Assembly (NCBI GenBank): GCA_002331335.1
Contig: DCZO01000015.1
Coordinates: 130,351 to 180,308 of the forward strand
Reading direction: 5' to 3'
Length of the DNA: 49,958 nucleotides
From: Nitrospira sp. UBA2082
Lineage (GTDB): Bacteria > Nitrospirota > Nitrospiria > Nitrospirales > Nitrospiraceae
Both the position numbers and the translations under genes were made by a program. The notes under the pieces are model-generated. The model was not told where the DNA came from, made no database searches, and was given only the letters and a program-made list of their open reading frames with translations. This document shows positions 1-9,239 of this stretch, piece by piece; within the stretch, counting starts at the first letter, position 1, and the number at the start of each line of letters is the position of its first letter.

Positions 1-609
1 TTCGAGATCATCCTGGTGGACGACGGCAGCAGCGACGGCAGCAGCGAGGAACTCGACCGCCTGGCGACGCTCCACCCGCAGGTGAAGGTGTTTCACTTCG
101 ACCGGAATTACGGCAAGACTTGCGCCTTGGACGCGGGATTCCGCCGTTCGTCGGGCGAGATCATTATCCAGATCGACGGCGATCTCCAGCAGGACAGTGA
201 AGACATTCTGAAGCTCCTCCCCCTCACGGCCACCCACGATCTCGTGTGCGGGTGGAGACAGCAGCGGCAGGACGGCATCGTAAAGATGATCTCCTCCCGG
301 ATTGCAAACCGCGTGCGAAACTTTTTCACTCATGACGGTGTCCATGATACGGGATGCCCTCTGAAAGTATTCCGGCGGCCCGTGCTGGAGCGTATCCGCC
401 TGTACGAAGGTATGCACCGGTTTTTCCCCGCGCTCGCCCTGATGCATGGGTTCACCGTCACCGAAGTACCGGTCCGGCACTATCCGCGCATTCACGGCCT
501 CTCGAAGTACGGCATGGGCAACCGGCTGTTCAAGTCGCTCTACGATCTGATCGCCGTGCGCTGGATGATGGATCGGGTGTTGCGCTACAAAGTTAGAGAA
601 TCGGCGTGA
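1..609 (+). CDS. Family 2 glycosyltransferase (polyprenyl-phosphate sugar type), 5' partial
   Basis: The reading frame is open from the first base, so the N-terminus lies outside the window; about 202 residues remain. It begins inside the GT-A fold with FEIILVDDGSSDGS, the nucleotide-binding strand and loop of GT2 enzymes, followed by IDGDLQQD (about residues 58-65), the usual metal-binding DxD region of dolichol/undecaprenyl-phosphate sugar synthases. No C-terminal membrane hairpin is present, which fits the short DPM1-like branch. The next two genes, a LABN-domain protein and an ArnT-like transferase, suggest that this enzyme loads a sugar onto a polyprenyl phosphate for transfer outside the cytoplasmic membrane. 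The family call is firm; donor and lipid are not known. Confidence 0.88.
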   Translation, partial: FEIILVDDGSSDGSSEELDRLATLHPQVKVFHFDRNYGKTCALDAGFRRSSGEIIIQIDGDLQQDSEDILKLLPLTATHDLVCGWRQQRQDGIVKMISSRIANRVRNFFTHDGVHDTGCPLKVFRRPVLERIRLYEGMHRFFPALALMHGFTVTEVPVRHYPRIHGLSKYGMGNRLFKSLYDLIAVRWMMDRVLRYKVRESA

Positions 610-706
610 CACAGCGTGGCTCGTCTCCAATGGAACCGGACACCTCGATCCGCTATGTCTATCCAAGCGTCGATCCCCGCTCATCACTGATCGCCCTCCA
701 CGCCTC

Positions 707-1009
707 ATGCTGACGACGGAAACCATCTGGCTCGGTATCGGCTTCTTCGGCCAGGCTCTCTTTTTCGGTCGCTGGCTGGTCCAATGGATCGCCTCCGAGA
801 AAAGAGCCGAAAGCCAGGTTCCCGTCTCGTTTTGGTATATGAGCCTGATCGGTGGGCTCATCACACTGGCCTATGCGATCTACCGCATGGACCCGGTCTT
901 CATCGCGGGACAAAGTGTCGGCTCCGTCGTTTATATTCGCAACCTGATGCTGATCCGCCGCGCAAACCAAGCCGACAGCCCAGCCGGACCTCCGGCCCAA
1001 CAGTCATGA
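707..1009 (+). CDS. LABN-domain small membrane protein
   Basis: This is a 100-residue protein that is nearly all membrane segments: three hydrophobic helices (about residues 5-25, 42-60 and 65-85). Residues such as GQALFFGRWLVQWIASEKR and PVSFWYMSLIGG match the domain found at the N-terminus of some lipid-A-disaccharide synthases (LABN), here as a stand-alone protein. Such proteins are often encoded between a GT2 polyprenyl-phosphate glycosyltransferase and an ArnT/PMT-type transferase, exactly as seen here. The role is presumably in handling a lipid-linked sugar at the inner membrane; the biochemical activity is not established. The ATG at 707 is the only start that keeps the first helix intact. 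Confidence 0.85.
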   Translation: MLTTETIWLGIGFFGQALFFGRWLVQWIASEKRAESQVPVSFWYMSLIGGLITLAYAIYRMDPVFIAGQSVGSVVYIRNLMLIRRANQADSPAGPPAQQS

Positions 1010-1068
1010 TGGTTCGACCGTTCAACTGTCCGCTCATGCATTTATTGCACACGCCGTAGGATCATCCT

Positions 1069-2838
1069 GTGCTTGCTGACCGACAGCCCAACCAGTTTGC
1101 GACAGTGACGGTGCTCCTGGCCCTGTCGGGCTTGCTCTTGTTTTTCGGCCTCGGCGACATGGGGCTCACCGACCGCGATGAAGGGCGGAACGCGGAAGCC
1201 GGCCGCGAGATGTTCGTCTCCGGCGATCTCATCACGCCCACCTTCAACGGCGAACTGCGCGTCGCCAAACCGGTCTTCGTCTATTGGTTGATGACCCTGT
1301 CCTATCACGCCTTCGGAGTCAACGAATTCGCAGCCCGCGCCCCCTCCGCCCTGTTCGGTGTGGCATTGATCCTCATGCACTATCTGTTTCTCACCCGGCT
1401 GCGGGGCTCCACCGTCGGGCTATTCGGCGCGCTCATGCTGCTGTTGAATATCGAGATGCTCGCGCTGGGGCGCATGGCCATCACCGACAGCGTGCTGATC
1501 TTCTTCACCACCCTGTCGCTCTATGGATTCTGGCTGGGCCTGCATGAGCCTGGAGCAGGGCGGCATTGGATATGGGGGTTCTACGTCGGCATGGCCCTGG
1601 CGACTTTGACCAAAGGGCCGGTTGGGTTCCTGATTCCTCCACTTGCCGCCGGGCTGTATTTGACGGCAACGCGTCGCTGGAGGATCTTCTGGCAACGCGG
1701 CTTCCCCATAGCCGGAATGCTGGTGTTTCTTGTACTTGCCGGCCCCTGGTACGCCGCCATGTTCCTCATCCACGGCGACGCCTACGGATCGCAAGCCAAA
1801 GTCCATACCGTGGGGCGATTCCTCGCTCCGATGGAAGGCCATGGAGTCGGCTTCTGGTTTTATGTTCCGGTGCTGCTCCTCGGCTTCTTTCCCTGGAGCC
1901 TGTTGTTGCCTGCCTCGTTCTATCGGGCCTATCAGAGTTGGAGGGACTGGAGGCGCGGGGCGCAAACCGATGCTGTGTCACCAACCTCTCATGATACGGA
2001 ACAGTCCGGGAATGAGCTGGAATGGTTTGCGGCCCTCTGGCTGGTCGGCACCTTCGTATTTTTTACCCTGTCATCCACCCGCTTGCCCCACTACATCGGC
2101 CCGCTCTTCCCGGCGGCTTCGTTGCTGGCGGCGCTCTATTGGTCGCGAGCGGTGCAAGACCCCTCCACCCCGTGGATACGAGGCTCGATTCATGCCATGA
2201 CCGGCGTGGGCTATCTCCTGGCCATCGGATTCGCCTACCTGCCGTCACTCTACGGGACATTCGCCGGCAAACTGGTGAAGGAATTTCCTGTAGCTGTTCA
2301 ATTCGACTTGGGAATCGGTCCTTATGTCGCGGCCGGGGTCGTCCTGATCGGGATGGGGCTGGTCAGTTATTTCGGACTGAATGAGGAACGGCGGGGAATC
2401 GCCTTCGGCATCGCGGGAGCCGCCGTGACCACGGTGTTTCTGCTGGCCCTTCTCACCGTCATTCCCGGCCTCAACCGCTATGCCATTGCTCCTCCGCAGG
2501 AATTGGCCTATGCGGCGGGATTGAATCTCGATCCAAGCGACCAATTCATCGCGTATGGCACCACGAGGCCTTCCATCGCCTTCTATTCCAGACGGAAGGT
2601 ATTGTTCGTTCCCCGTGGTGAAGTCGACCGGCTGCGGGCGGCCCTGAGCCATCCCGGCCGAACCATGATTCTCTTGCCCGAAGCGATGCGGGATACCTTG
2701 CCGCCGGAAACAGCGACGTTTCAGCCAGTCCTCGCACGGTACGGCTATATTCTCCTCGCGAGCCAGCCGATCGTGTCAATCCCTGAACGCGCGACGGCTC
2801 CGTCCCAAGCCTCTCCACCGAAACCATTCGGCCACTAG
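1069..2838 (+). CDS. ArnT-like/PMT-family membrane glycosyltransferase
   Basis: This 589-residue polytopic protein belongs to the GT-C fold of 4-amino-4-deoxy-L-arabinose transferase and protein mannosyltransferases. After the first membrane helix comes LTDRDEGRNAEAGREM (about residues 31-46), which holds the acidic catalytic motif of the family, followed by ITPTFNG and KPVFVYWLM as in ArnT. About a dozen hydrophobic segments follow, then a soluble periplasmic C-terminal domain. It probably moves a sugar from undecaprenyl phosphate onto lipid A or another envelope acceptor, using the product of the GT2 gene upstream. The start is GTG, preceded by a weak TAGGA; an alternative start a few codons away cannot be excluded. 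Acceptor and sugar are unknown. Confidence 0.85.
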   Translation: MLADRQPNQFATVTVLLALSGLLLFFGLGDMGLTDRDEGRNAEAGREMFVSGDLITPTFNGELRVAKPVFVYWLMTLSYHAFGVNEFAARAPSALFGVALILMHYLFLTRLRGSTVGLFGALMLLLNIEMLALGRMAITDSVLIFFTTLSLYGFWLGLHEPGAGRHWIWGFYVGMALATLTKGPVGFLIPPLAAGLYLTATRRWRIFWQRGFPIAGMLVFLVLAGPWYAAMFLIHGDAYGSQAKVHTVGRFLAPMEGHGVGFWFYVPVLLLGFFPWSLLLPASFYRAYQSWRDWRRGAQTDAVSPTSHDTEQSGNELEWFAALWLVGTFVFFTLSSTRLPHYIGPLFPAASLLAALYWSRAVQDPSTPWIRGSIHAMTGVGYLLAIGFAYLPSLYGTFAGKLVKEFPVAVQFDLGIGPYVAAGVVLIGMGLVSYFGLNEERRGIAFGIAGAAVTTVFLLALLTVIPGLNRYAIAPPQELAYAAGLNLDPSDQFIAYGTTRPSIAFYSRRKVLFVPRGEVDRLRAALSHPGRTMILLPEAMRDTLPPETATFQPVLARYGYILLASQPIVSIPERATAPSQASPPKPFGH

Positions 2839-2916
2839 CACCGACCGTCTCCCAGATCTCGCGTCTCGCGGAACAAGTCCCGCGCGTCAGAGGACACGCT
2901 TTCCGAACGACGCAGG

Positions 2917-3969
2917 TTACCGGAACGGCAGGACTCCCCGACCGGCATACATCATGAACAAGGTCAGGACGACGCCGCTCACTAAGACACCTTCGCGTGC
3001 CATCCGCCATGATCTAAGATCACGGGTCTGCTCGCCCAGCGAACCGGCCTGGTGAAGCCAGTAGGCCAAACAGGCCAATCCGGCTGCCGCGACGACATAC
3101 AGCGACGTGGTCATGGACGCCATGCCGTACCACAGCAACATCGACGACATCGTGGCATGCCGACTCGACCCTGATCGTTCGGAGCCGGTCCACTGGGTTC
3201 TCCGCAGCCACAACCCGGACGCGATAGCGGCCAGGCCGAGTGCGCTCAACAGCATGCCGACGATGCCTTCCTCAGGACCGCGTGCCAAAGACCAGAGGAG
3301 AGCCAACAGCACGACGGCTCCAACAGCCGATTGTCCGATCCCATCGCGAAGGGAGGTGCGCCACTCCTTCAATGGCGCCGCGGCAATCGCACCACTGAGC
3401 ACGCCCACAATAGCGCCGCCCACGACGTCGGTTGGAAAATGGGATCCGCGAAGGACACGGCTGAGCATCACGAAGGCTGCAACTCCGAGACACAGTGGAC
3501 CGAAAACGGGGAATCGTTTCGCCAGGACCGTTGCGACGGCGAAACTGGCCGCGGAATGCCCGGAAGGAAATGAGTCGAACCCTGACACCCACGAGGGAGC
3601 GACATCCCAGTCACCGGAATGGGCGAACTTGGGTCGAGGCCTGCCGATCAGATGTTTGAGCCCATTGACCAGCAATGCTGCAAGGCCATGCGCCAGCAGG
3701 GTCTGAATCCCCGCATGTCGGACAGCCGCGCTTGAAAACAGCCACCCGGCTCCCACCAGCACCAGGCTGAAGACGACAAGATGCGTGCCTTCGCCGATCC
3801 AATCTCCCATATCGCTGGTGAAGGCCATCCAGGGAATCGTGAGTTGATTCCAGGGAAGATGGATTGTGACCGAGCGCACATACCGGACAATCGGGAGATC
3901 GAACTGGGAGAATCCGAGAAAGGTGATCACCAGCGAGAGGCAGGAACAGGCTAGGAACGCGATTCCCAT
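2917..3969 (-). CDS. PAP2-family membrane phosphatase
   Basis: This membrane protein (about 350 residues) carries the three-part acid phosphatase signature of the PAP2 family: KHLIGRPRP, then PSGHS, then SRVLRGSHFPTDVVGG with the catalytic histidine. Five to six hydrophobic segments surround it and a further membrane region follows at the C-terminus. Relatives dephosphorylate undecaprenyl pyrophosphate or lipid phosphates at the periplasmic face. I place the start at the ATG at 3969. The frame stays open up to 4047, but that extra 26-residue stretch is encoded by a GTGATGGGT-type repeat that looks intergenic. No good ribosome binding site supports either start. The gene converges on the ArnT-like gene with a short gap. 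Confidence 0.8.
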   Translation of the reverse strand: MGIAFLACSCLSLVITFLGFSQFDLPIVRYVRSVTIHLPWNQLTIPWMAFTSDMGDWIGEGTHLVVFSLVLVGAGWLFSSAAVRHAGIQTLLAHGLAALLVNGLKHLIGRPRPKFAHSGDWDVAPSWVSGFDSFPSGHSAASFAVATVLAKRFPVFGPLCLGVAAFVMLSRVLRGSHFPTDVVGGAIVGVLSGAIAAAPLKEWRTSLRDGIGQSAVGAVVLLALLWSLARGPEEGIVGMLLSALGLAAIASGLWLRRTQWTGSERSGSSRHATMSSMLLWYGMASMTTSLYVVAAAGLACLAYWLHQAGSLGEQTRDLRSWRMAREGVLVSGVVLTLFMMYAGRGVLPFR

Positions 3970-3972
3970 CCA

Positions 3973-4068
3973 GTGATGGGTGATGGGTAATGGGTGATCC
4001 GTCGTCGAACTACGGGAAAGGCCTTGATCTGCTTCTTCACGCATCACTCATGACTCGTCACGGATCAC
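3973..4068. repeat. GTGATGGGT-type tandem repeat between two genes
   Basis: Bases 3973-4000 repeat the unit TGATGGG with small variations (GTGATGGG, TGATGGG, TAATGGG, TGATCC). Bases 4042-4068 carry diverged copies in the opposite sense (CATCACTCATGACTCGTCAC). The block lies between the TolB-like gene and the PAP2 gene and keeps the PAP2 frame open by chance. It looks like a low-complexity intergenic repeat rather than coding sequence. Confidence 0.6.
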
Positions 4069-4072
4069 TCCC

Positions 4073-5200
4073 CTAGGGAACCCAATCGGCCAGAAAGACG
4101 TTGAACTCACCCGGCTCCTTCGCATTGCGGTCCGAAACCCAGACCAGGCGTTTCCCGTCCGGAGAAAACATCGGGAAGCTGTTGAATCGCCCTTCCAGAG
4201 TCAGCCGTTCCAACCCCGTTCCGTCGTCATTCACCAGATAGAGATGGAAGCTCGGCCGCCCGCCTTCTCCCCTGGTCTCGACATTGGATGAGAAGATGAT
4301 CCGCTTGCCGTCGGGATGAAAAAATGGGGAAAAATTCGAGGCATTGTTCGACGTCACCTGTTGCTTACCGGACCCATCGGCATTCATGACGAAGATTTCG
4401 AGCTGGCCGGGCTCGACCAGCCGTTGCGCCAACAGCTCTTGATAGCGGGCGATTTCCGTGGGGTCGGTCGGATGGGCCGCACGATACACGATTCGCCGGC
4501 TGTCCGGCGAGAAAAACGCGCCGCCGTCATATCCCACGTCGTCGGTGAGCCGACGGATCCCCGTCCCGTCGAGATTCATCGCGTAGAGATCGAGGTCTCC
4601 GTCCCTCACAGACGTCCACACGATGGTTTTCCCGTCCGGCGAAATGGTCGCTTCCGCGTCATAACCGGGTGTCGTCGTCAATCGCTGAACATTCCTCCCG
4701 TCGAGGTCCACGGCATAGATATCGTAATCATCGAGCGCCCATCGGTAGGCGCCGTCTCGTTTGGGCTTAGGAGGACAATTGGGCCCGGCCGCATGCGTCG
4801 AGGAGTAGAGGATGCGGCGATCGCCGGGATAGAAGTAGCCACAGGTGGTGGCGCCCTCGCCGGTGCTGACCGGTTGCACCTGTTTGCCGTCCACGTCCAT
4901 CACATACATTTGATAACAGCCCAGCCCAGCCTCGGCCGGTTTGCGCGTGGAGGCGGGCGTGTCTTTTGCCCACTTATTGGTCGATTGGAAAATCAGCTTG
5001 GTACCGTCGAAGGAGAAATAGGCCTCGGCATTTTGGCGGCCGACGGTCAACTGGCGAATGTTAGCCAGATGGCGCTCGGCGGAACCGGAGACGGCCTTCG
5101 ACGGCTCCTTCGGCATCTCGGCAGCCCATGCTCCTGTCTGCAGGCATCCCACGATGCAGAAGCTCCATGCCAGATTCTTCACAGACTTACCGAGTCGCAT
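4073..5200 (-). CDS. Secreted TolB-like beta-propeller (PD40 repeats)
   Basis: This exported protein of about 375 residues starts with MRLGKSVKNLAWSFC, a signal peptide ending near GAWAAE. The rest is a run of WD40-like/PD40 blades, recognisable by repeated phrases: SFDGTKLIFQS, SPDGKTIVWTS, SPDSRRIVYRA, HPDGKRIIFSS and SPDGKRLVWVS, each followed by a LDGT/ADGS and RLT strand. This is the propeller of TolB and DPP-IV-like proteins without any added enzyme domain. The start at 5200 is chosen over upstream codons because AGGAGGT lies eight bases before it. The start codon overlaps the end of the M1 peptidase gene by 14 bases, so the two are probably translated together and may act in the same periplasmic peptide-handling process. 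Confidence 0.85.
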   Translation of the reverse strand: MRLGKSVKNLAWSFCIVGCLQTGAWAAEMPKEPSKAVSGSAERHLANIRQLTVGRQNAEAYFSFDGTKLIFQSTNKWAKDTPASTRKPAEAGLGCYQMYVMDVDGKQVQPVSTGEGATTCGYFYPGDRRILYSSTHAAGPNCPPKPKRDGAYRWALDDYDIYAVDLDGRNVQRLTTTPGYDAEATISPDGKTIVWTSVRDGDLDLYAMNLDGTGIRRLTDDVGYDGGAFFSPDSRRIVYRAAHPTDPTEIARYQELLAQRLVEPGQLEIFVMNADGSGKQQVTSNNASNFSPFFHPDGKRIIFSSNVETRGEGGRPSFHLYLVNDDGTGLERLTLEGRFNSFPMFSPDGKRLVWVSDRNAKEPGEFNVFLADWVP

Positions 5201-7400
5201 CGATCCGCACCTCCTTCGTCTCCGGCTGATTCTGCCATACGCCGCGTGTGATCGCAGCTCCATCCCTGAAGATCACATAACTCTGCCACCCGTAATAAAA
5301 TAAGTACCGTGAGGCGTTGGCGACCGCTCCGGGGCTTGCGCCATACAAGACTGTGACAACGCTGCCCGGCACATGTGCCCGATGGCAGGAAAACAACACC
5401 GCCATCTCCGACCCGTCATATGTCCGGCCGTCAATCTGAAAGCTTGTCTTCCGCAATGAAACCAGATCGCCGCACGACTCTTCCACGATCTGTTGGACGG
5501 CTCGTGCGTTGTCCGCTCCCGCTAATACCAGCACCGACCCGGCAGACGGAAGCGGTTCTCCGGCGCCACGCAGCACTTTGGTCTTCTGAGAGTCCGGCAA
5601 CGGTGCCTCTTGATCGGCCACGCGGACGATGACCTGCTGCAATGGTGACGCCTCATCAGAAAATGCCCGCACCACAACCCTGTCCCGATCTGTCACGTAG
5701 CCGTTCAACATAGGCGGTAATTGGGAACGTGTCAGCCGGCGGAATGCCATTAAGTCCGGATCAAGCCGCACCAGTATCGGCTGATCTGACACGGTCACCT
5801 CCGCTGCTGTTTCCGGTGACGGGTCGAGCGACACCCATCTGGTTTCTGTCGTCCCTTTGGCGGCGATGGCGACAGGAAGCGTCATTCGAAACGGCCTCCC
5901 GGTCTGTTGGACACGCACCGTCAGCTGCCACAGACTCTTGCCGTCTTTGTCGGTGGCCCGATAGGCATCGGCCTCACCAAACGACAAGGACGGCGCGCCG
6001 GAGCGTTCAACCCATTGCTCGAAAAACCACCGCAGATCCCGTCGGCTCTCTTGCGTAAAAACGGTCTCGATGCTTCCCCAATCAGCGGGACGACCGCGAT
6101 ACCGGCCCACGAACGTCTTCAATGCCCCCCAGAATGCCTCGTCGCCAATCTCGCGCCGTAGCAGGTGAAATAGAAAGGCGGATTTCTGATAGCCGATGGC
6201 ATTGTCCCTCTCATCGCTTTTTCTGACAAACTGCGCCACCGGGTAATCTTGGTCCGGGGCCACATAGACACTATACCCCTGGAGCATCATCCGCCGTTGC
6301 TCGATCGCCTGTTTGTCGTCATGATTCAATTCGTGCCAATAGTAGTTCGCCAGATAGGTCGTGAGCCCTTCGACCCAATTTCCTGAGCCATCTTGATTGA
6401 AAACCGAATTGCCGATCCACGAATGGACAATTTCATGCCCCAACGCATAGGGTTGCACGTAATGCCGTTTAATACTGCCGCTGCCGAGAAGGGTGAACGA
6501 CGGCATACCGAGCCCACTGGCGAAGAAGTTTTCCACGACCGCGAATTTGTCGAAGGGAAACGCGCCCAAGATTGGAATGTACGCGTCGAGATATGCGGCC
6601 GTGGCGTCCAGATACTCATCCGCCAGATGAGCATTGTCGGGAAAGAAATAGGTCGCCAGTTCGACAGGCTGCCCATCACGGCTTGTCCATTCGCGCGACT
6701 TGACCACAAACCTGTTGGCGACCAGTGTCAGCGCCTCGGAGCGGTCCATGACAACCCACGTCGAGAACACTCCTGTGGCATCCGTTCGGCTTTCCTTTTT
6801 TCGCCCTTGCGTGACTGCAATCCACCCATGAGGGACCTGGACCGTGAGCCGGTAGGTGCTGTACGACCCCTCGATATCCGGATACCATTGGCTTTCGCCC
6901 CCCAAGTACACCCCTTCCGGCCCAATATGTCCGGCGGTCTCGCTGGGCGTCACGAATCGCAAGTGGCGGGGCTCTTTCGGCGGGTCGTCAATGGGGCCTC
7001 GGTATTTCCAGACCAGTGTCACACGCCTCTCATGCGCCTTGGGGAGTGTGACGAGGATTCTTTGGCGGGACTGTTGCGCGAACAGCTCCGTCGTAAAGGT
7101 CACTGTCGAATCCGAACGGCGAGACGTGCTCTGCTCCGTCGGAGCCAGGACTGTCACAGATTCGACGTGCAACGACGGTGCAAGTGTAAAGGCAAGCCCC
7201 GCCGTCCCGATCGGGGCCTCGACGACGATCTCATCTCTCGCCAGCAACTCATGGGTGCCGGGCAGCAGTTCGACGACAAGATCGTGACTGAGAATCAGGG
7301 GACGTTCCTCAGCAGGCAACGCAGCCACGCCGCGTGCCGTGCCGGGGCCGATGAGGATGAGGGCGACAATTGCGGGGATACAGTATTTCCCGAAGGACAT
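5187..7400 (-). CDS. M1-family zinc metallopeptidase, exported
   Basis: The 737-residue product begins with MSFGKYCIPAIVALILIG, a signal peptide. The catalytic zinc site is HEIVH at about residues 322-326, with the third ligand in NWVEG at about 344. Upstream, VVENFFASGLGMPSF replaces the GAMEN aminopeptidase motif, as in the bacterial M1 branch related to membrane-alanyl-type and peptide-clearing enzymes. N-terminal beta-sandwich and C-terminal helical parts flank the catalytic domain; a final segment of about 150 residues is unlike classical aminopeptidase N. It probably trims peptides in the periplasm or at the cell surface. The start at 7400 lies ten bases after the tandem-receiver gene and gives a clean signal peptide; the longer frame from 7436 does not. 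Confidence 0.85.
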   Translation of the reverse strand: MSFGKYCIPAIVALILIGPGTARGVAALPAEERPLILSHDLVVELLPGTHELLARDEIVVEAPIGTAGLAFTLAPSLHVESVTVLAPTEQSTSRRSDSTVTFTTELFAQQSRQRILVTLPKAHERRVTLVWKYRGPIDDPPKEPRHLRFVTPSETAGHIGPEGVYLGGESQWYPDIEGSYSTYRLTVQVPHGWIAVTQGRKKESRTDATGVFSTWVVMDRSEALTLVANRFVVKSREWTSRDGQPVELATYFFPDNAHLADEYLDATAAYLDAYIPILGAFPFDKFAVVENFFASGLGMPSFTLLGSGSIKRHYVQPYALGHEIVHSWIGNSVFNQDGSGNWVEGLTTYLANYYWHELNHDDKQAIEQRRMMLQGYSVYVAPDQDYPVAQFVRKSDERDNAIGYQKSAFLFHLLRREIGDEAFWGALKTFVGRYRGRPADWGSIETVFTQESRRDLRWFFEQWVERSGAPSLSFGEADAYRATDKDGKSLWQLTVRVQQTGRPFRMTLPVAIAAKGTTETRWVSLDPSPETAAEVTVSDQPILVRLDPDLMAFRRLTRSQLPPMLNGYVTDRDRVVVRAFSDEASPLQQVIVRVADQEAPLPDSQKTKVLRGAGEPLPSAGSVLVLAGADNARAVQQIVEESCGDLVSLRKTSFQIDGRTYDGSEMAVLFSCHRAHVPGSVVTVLYGASPGAVANASRYLFYYGWQSYVIFRDGAAITRGVWQNQPETKEVRIDATR

Positions 7401-7410
7401 CGGGAAACTT

Positions 7411-8202
7411 TTAGCACTCGCGGCAGACGAGTACAAGCTGGATTGCCGTTAAGAGACGCTCGAGGTCGATCGGCTTGAGCAACACCTCTTGAGGGCCTAA
7501 CGACCAGGCTTCTTCCAGCAACTCTTCATTGTGGCTCCCAGTCATGATGATGATGCCACCGGAGAATTCTTTCTCCCGCAAGGCACGCAACACGTCCACC
7601 CCCGACATGCCCGGCATCACAAGATCGAGCAGGATTGCGTCGGGCGACACGTCTTCGGCCATGCGCAGGGCGTCTTGCCCGTCATTGACGCCGAGCGCGC
7701 GGTAGCCGCGTAAACTTAAAAATTGGACGAGCAGATCACACACCAGTGGATCATCATCGATCACGAGCACCGATTCATCGGTCGGCTTCATCGTATGGCC
7801 GTTGCCTGACGCAACCGATGCCGTACTCGGTCGCGCTGGAAGCTGTGCGACTCGGTGCACGGCCTCGACCAGGACATCCAACGACAACCCCTTGCGGATA
7901 AAATCGGTGACGCGCAAACCCCGCGCTTGGTTCTCTTGGACCTCCGTAGCCCCGCCGCCAAGGACAATCACCGACGCATGGGGATCAATGGCTCGGATCT
8001 CTTTCAACACCGTCAAGCCGTCCATTTCTGGCATGCGCAAGTCCAACAGGGTAACTCGCGGCGTATATTTGCGAAACAGATTCAGCCCATCAATCCCACT
8101 TGTGGCCGAAAGAACACGATACCCGTGGCGGGTGAATACGTTCTGGAGTAAATCGCAGTTCATTTGATCGTCATCGACAATCAAAATCGTAAACATCGCC
8201 AT
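7411..8202 (-). CDS. Tandem-receiver response regulator without output domain
   Basis: This 263-residue protein consists of two CheY-like receiver domains joined by a short linker rich in Pro, Ala, Ser and Thr. Domain one (about 5-120) has the acidic DDD pocket and D54 in LLDLRMPEMDG. Domain two (about 143-260) has the acidic IDDD pocket, D193 in LLDLVMPGMSG, the switch Thr in IIMTGS and K243 in LLKPID. Domain one has VLGGGAT where a conserved Ser/Thr is expected, so its switching may be unusual. There is no DNA-binding or enzymatic output, suggesting phosphorelay or protein-protein signalling. The start at 8202 has GAAGGA six bases upstream. No histidine kinase is nearby. Confidence 0.85.
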   Translation of the reverse strand: MAMFTILIVDDDQMNCDLLQNVFTRHGYRVLSATSGIDGLNLFRKYTPRVTLLDLRMPEMDGLTVLKEIRAIDPHASVIVLGGGATEVQENQARGLRVTDFIRKGLSLDVLVEAVHRVAQLPARPSTASVASGNGHTMKPTDESVLVIDDDPLVCDLLVQFLSLRGYRALGVNDGQDALRMAEDVSPDAILLDLVMPGMSGVDVLRALREKEFSGGIIIMTGSHNEELLEEAWSLGPQEVLLKPIDLERLLTAIQLVLVCREC

Positions 8203-8301
8203 ACGTTTCCTTCGCTTACCCGAGGCCGAAAGACCAGCCGGCCCAGCCCTGACGGCACAAGAATAGCATGGACCCGTGAAAGCCAAAAGCAAAATGCGGG
8301 G

Positions 8302-9237
8302 TTAGGATCCGGCTGGGGATTGCCCAAACAGTGCCGCGACGAAAGCTTCGGGGTTGAAATCTTGCAAGTCGTCGATACCCTCGCCAACCCCGACAAGCCG
8401 GACAGGGATCTTGAACTCCTCGGCAATGGCCACGACAATGCCTCCTCGCGCGGTCCCATCCAGCTTCGTCAAAACCAGTCCAGTGACGCCCACCGCATCA
8501 TGGAAGAGGCGGGCTTGCGCCAATGCGTTCTGCCCGACCGTGGCGTCCAAAACCAGCAGGACTTCATGCGGTGCCCCGGGAAGTTCGCGGTCAATCACAC
8601 GTTTGACCTTTCGCAGTTCATCCATCAGATTGGCCTTCGTATGCAGACGCCCCGCTGTATCGATCAGCACGATGTCCGCCGATCGCGCTTTGGCCGCCGC
8701 CATTCCGTCGAATGCCACCGCCGCCGGATCAGCCCCATGACGCTGGCGAACAACCTGAACCCCGACCCGATCCGCCCAGACTTGCAATTGATCGATCGCC
8801 GCCGCGCGAAATGTATCACCGGCCACTAGCAGCGGTTGTCGTCCACGCTGCGTCAGGCGTTGGGCCAGCTTGGCGATAGTCGTGGTTTTTCCGACTCCGT
8901 TCACTCCAACCACCAAGGTGACGAACGGCTTGGGGCCCTGTTCGACCAGCTGTTCGAATGAAGGACCGGAAACCGGTGTGAGAATGTCGTACAGGCTGCG
9001 GCTCAGGACGTTTTGAAGTGCCTGTACGGTTGCCGCATGCTCGCCACGGGCGTGCTCCTTGACCTGCCGCATCAGCCGATCGACGACGCGACCGCCCAGA
9101 TCGGCGCTCAGCAGCGCCGCTTCGAGTTCTTCAAGCAGCGCCGGTTCCGGCGTGCGTCCCAAGAACCGATCGAGCGACTGCCGCACGGCAGACCGGGTCT
9201 TGCTGAGCCCCTCATTCAGTCGCTGGAACCATCCCAC
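8302..9237 (-). CDS. ftsY: Signal recognition particle receptor FtsY
   Basis: FtsY is the membrane-associated SRP receptor GTPase that docks ribosome-nascent chain complexes carrying the Ffh-4.5S RNA particle. The protein (311 residues) has the helical N domain first and then the SRP-type G domain: GVNGVGKTT (residues 111-119), DTFRAAA (the insertion-box contact), DTAGR and TKLDGTARGG. It lacks the long acidic N-terminal A domain of E. coli FtsY, as is usual outside Gammaproteobacteria. The start is GTG, lying two bases after the ybeY stop, so the two are likely translated together. The neighbouring phoH-ybeY order is common in bacteria. Confidence 0.95.
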   Translation of the reverse strand: MGWFQRLNEGLSKTRSAVRQSLDRFLGRTPEPALLEELEAALLSADLGGRVVDRLMRQVKEHARGEHAATVQALQNVLSRSLYDILTPVSGPSFEQLVEQGPKPFVTLVVGVNGVGKTTTIAKLAQRLTQRGRQPLLVAGDTFRAAAIDQLQVWADRVGVQVVRQRHGADPAAVAFDGMAAAKARSADIVLIDTAGRLHTKANLMDELRKVKRVIDRELPGAPHEVLLVLDATVGQNALAQARLFHDAVGVTGLVLTKLDGTARGGIVVAIAEEFKIPVRLVGVGEGIDDLQDFNPEAFVAALFGQSPAGS

Positions 9238-9239
9238 GT

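Noticed and set aside
6393..7478. 361-codon plus-strand frame
   Set aside because: It is antisense to the M1 peptidase gene and has no recognisable feature.
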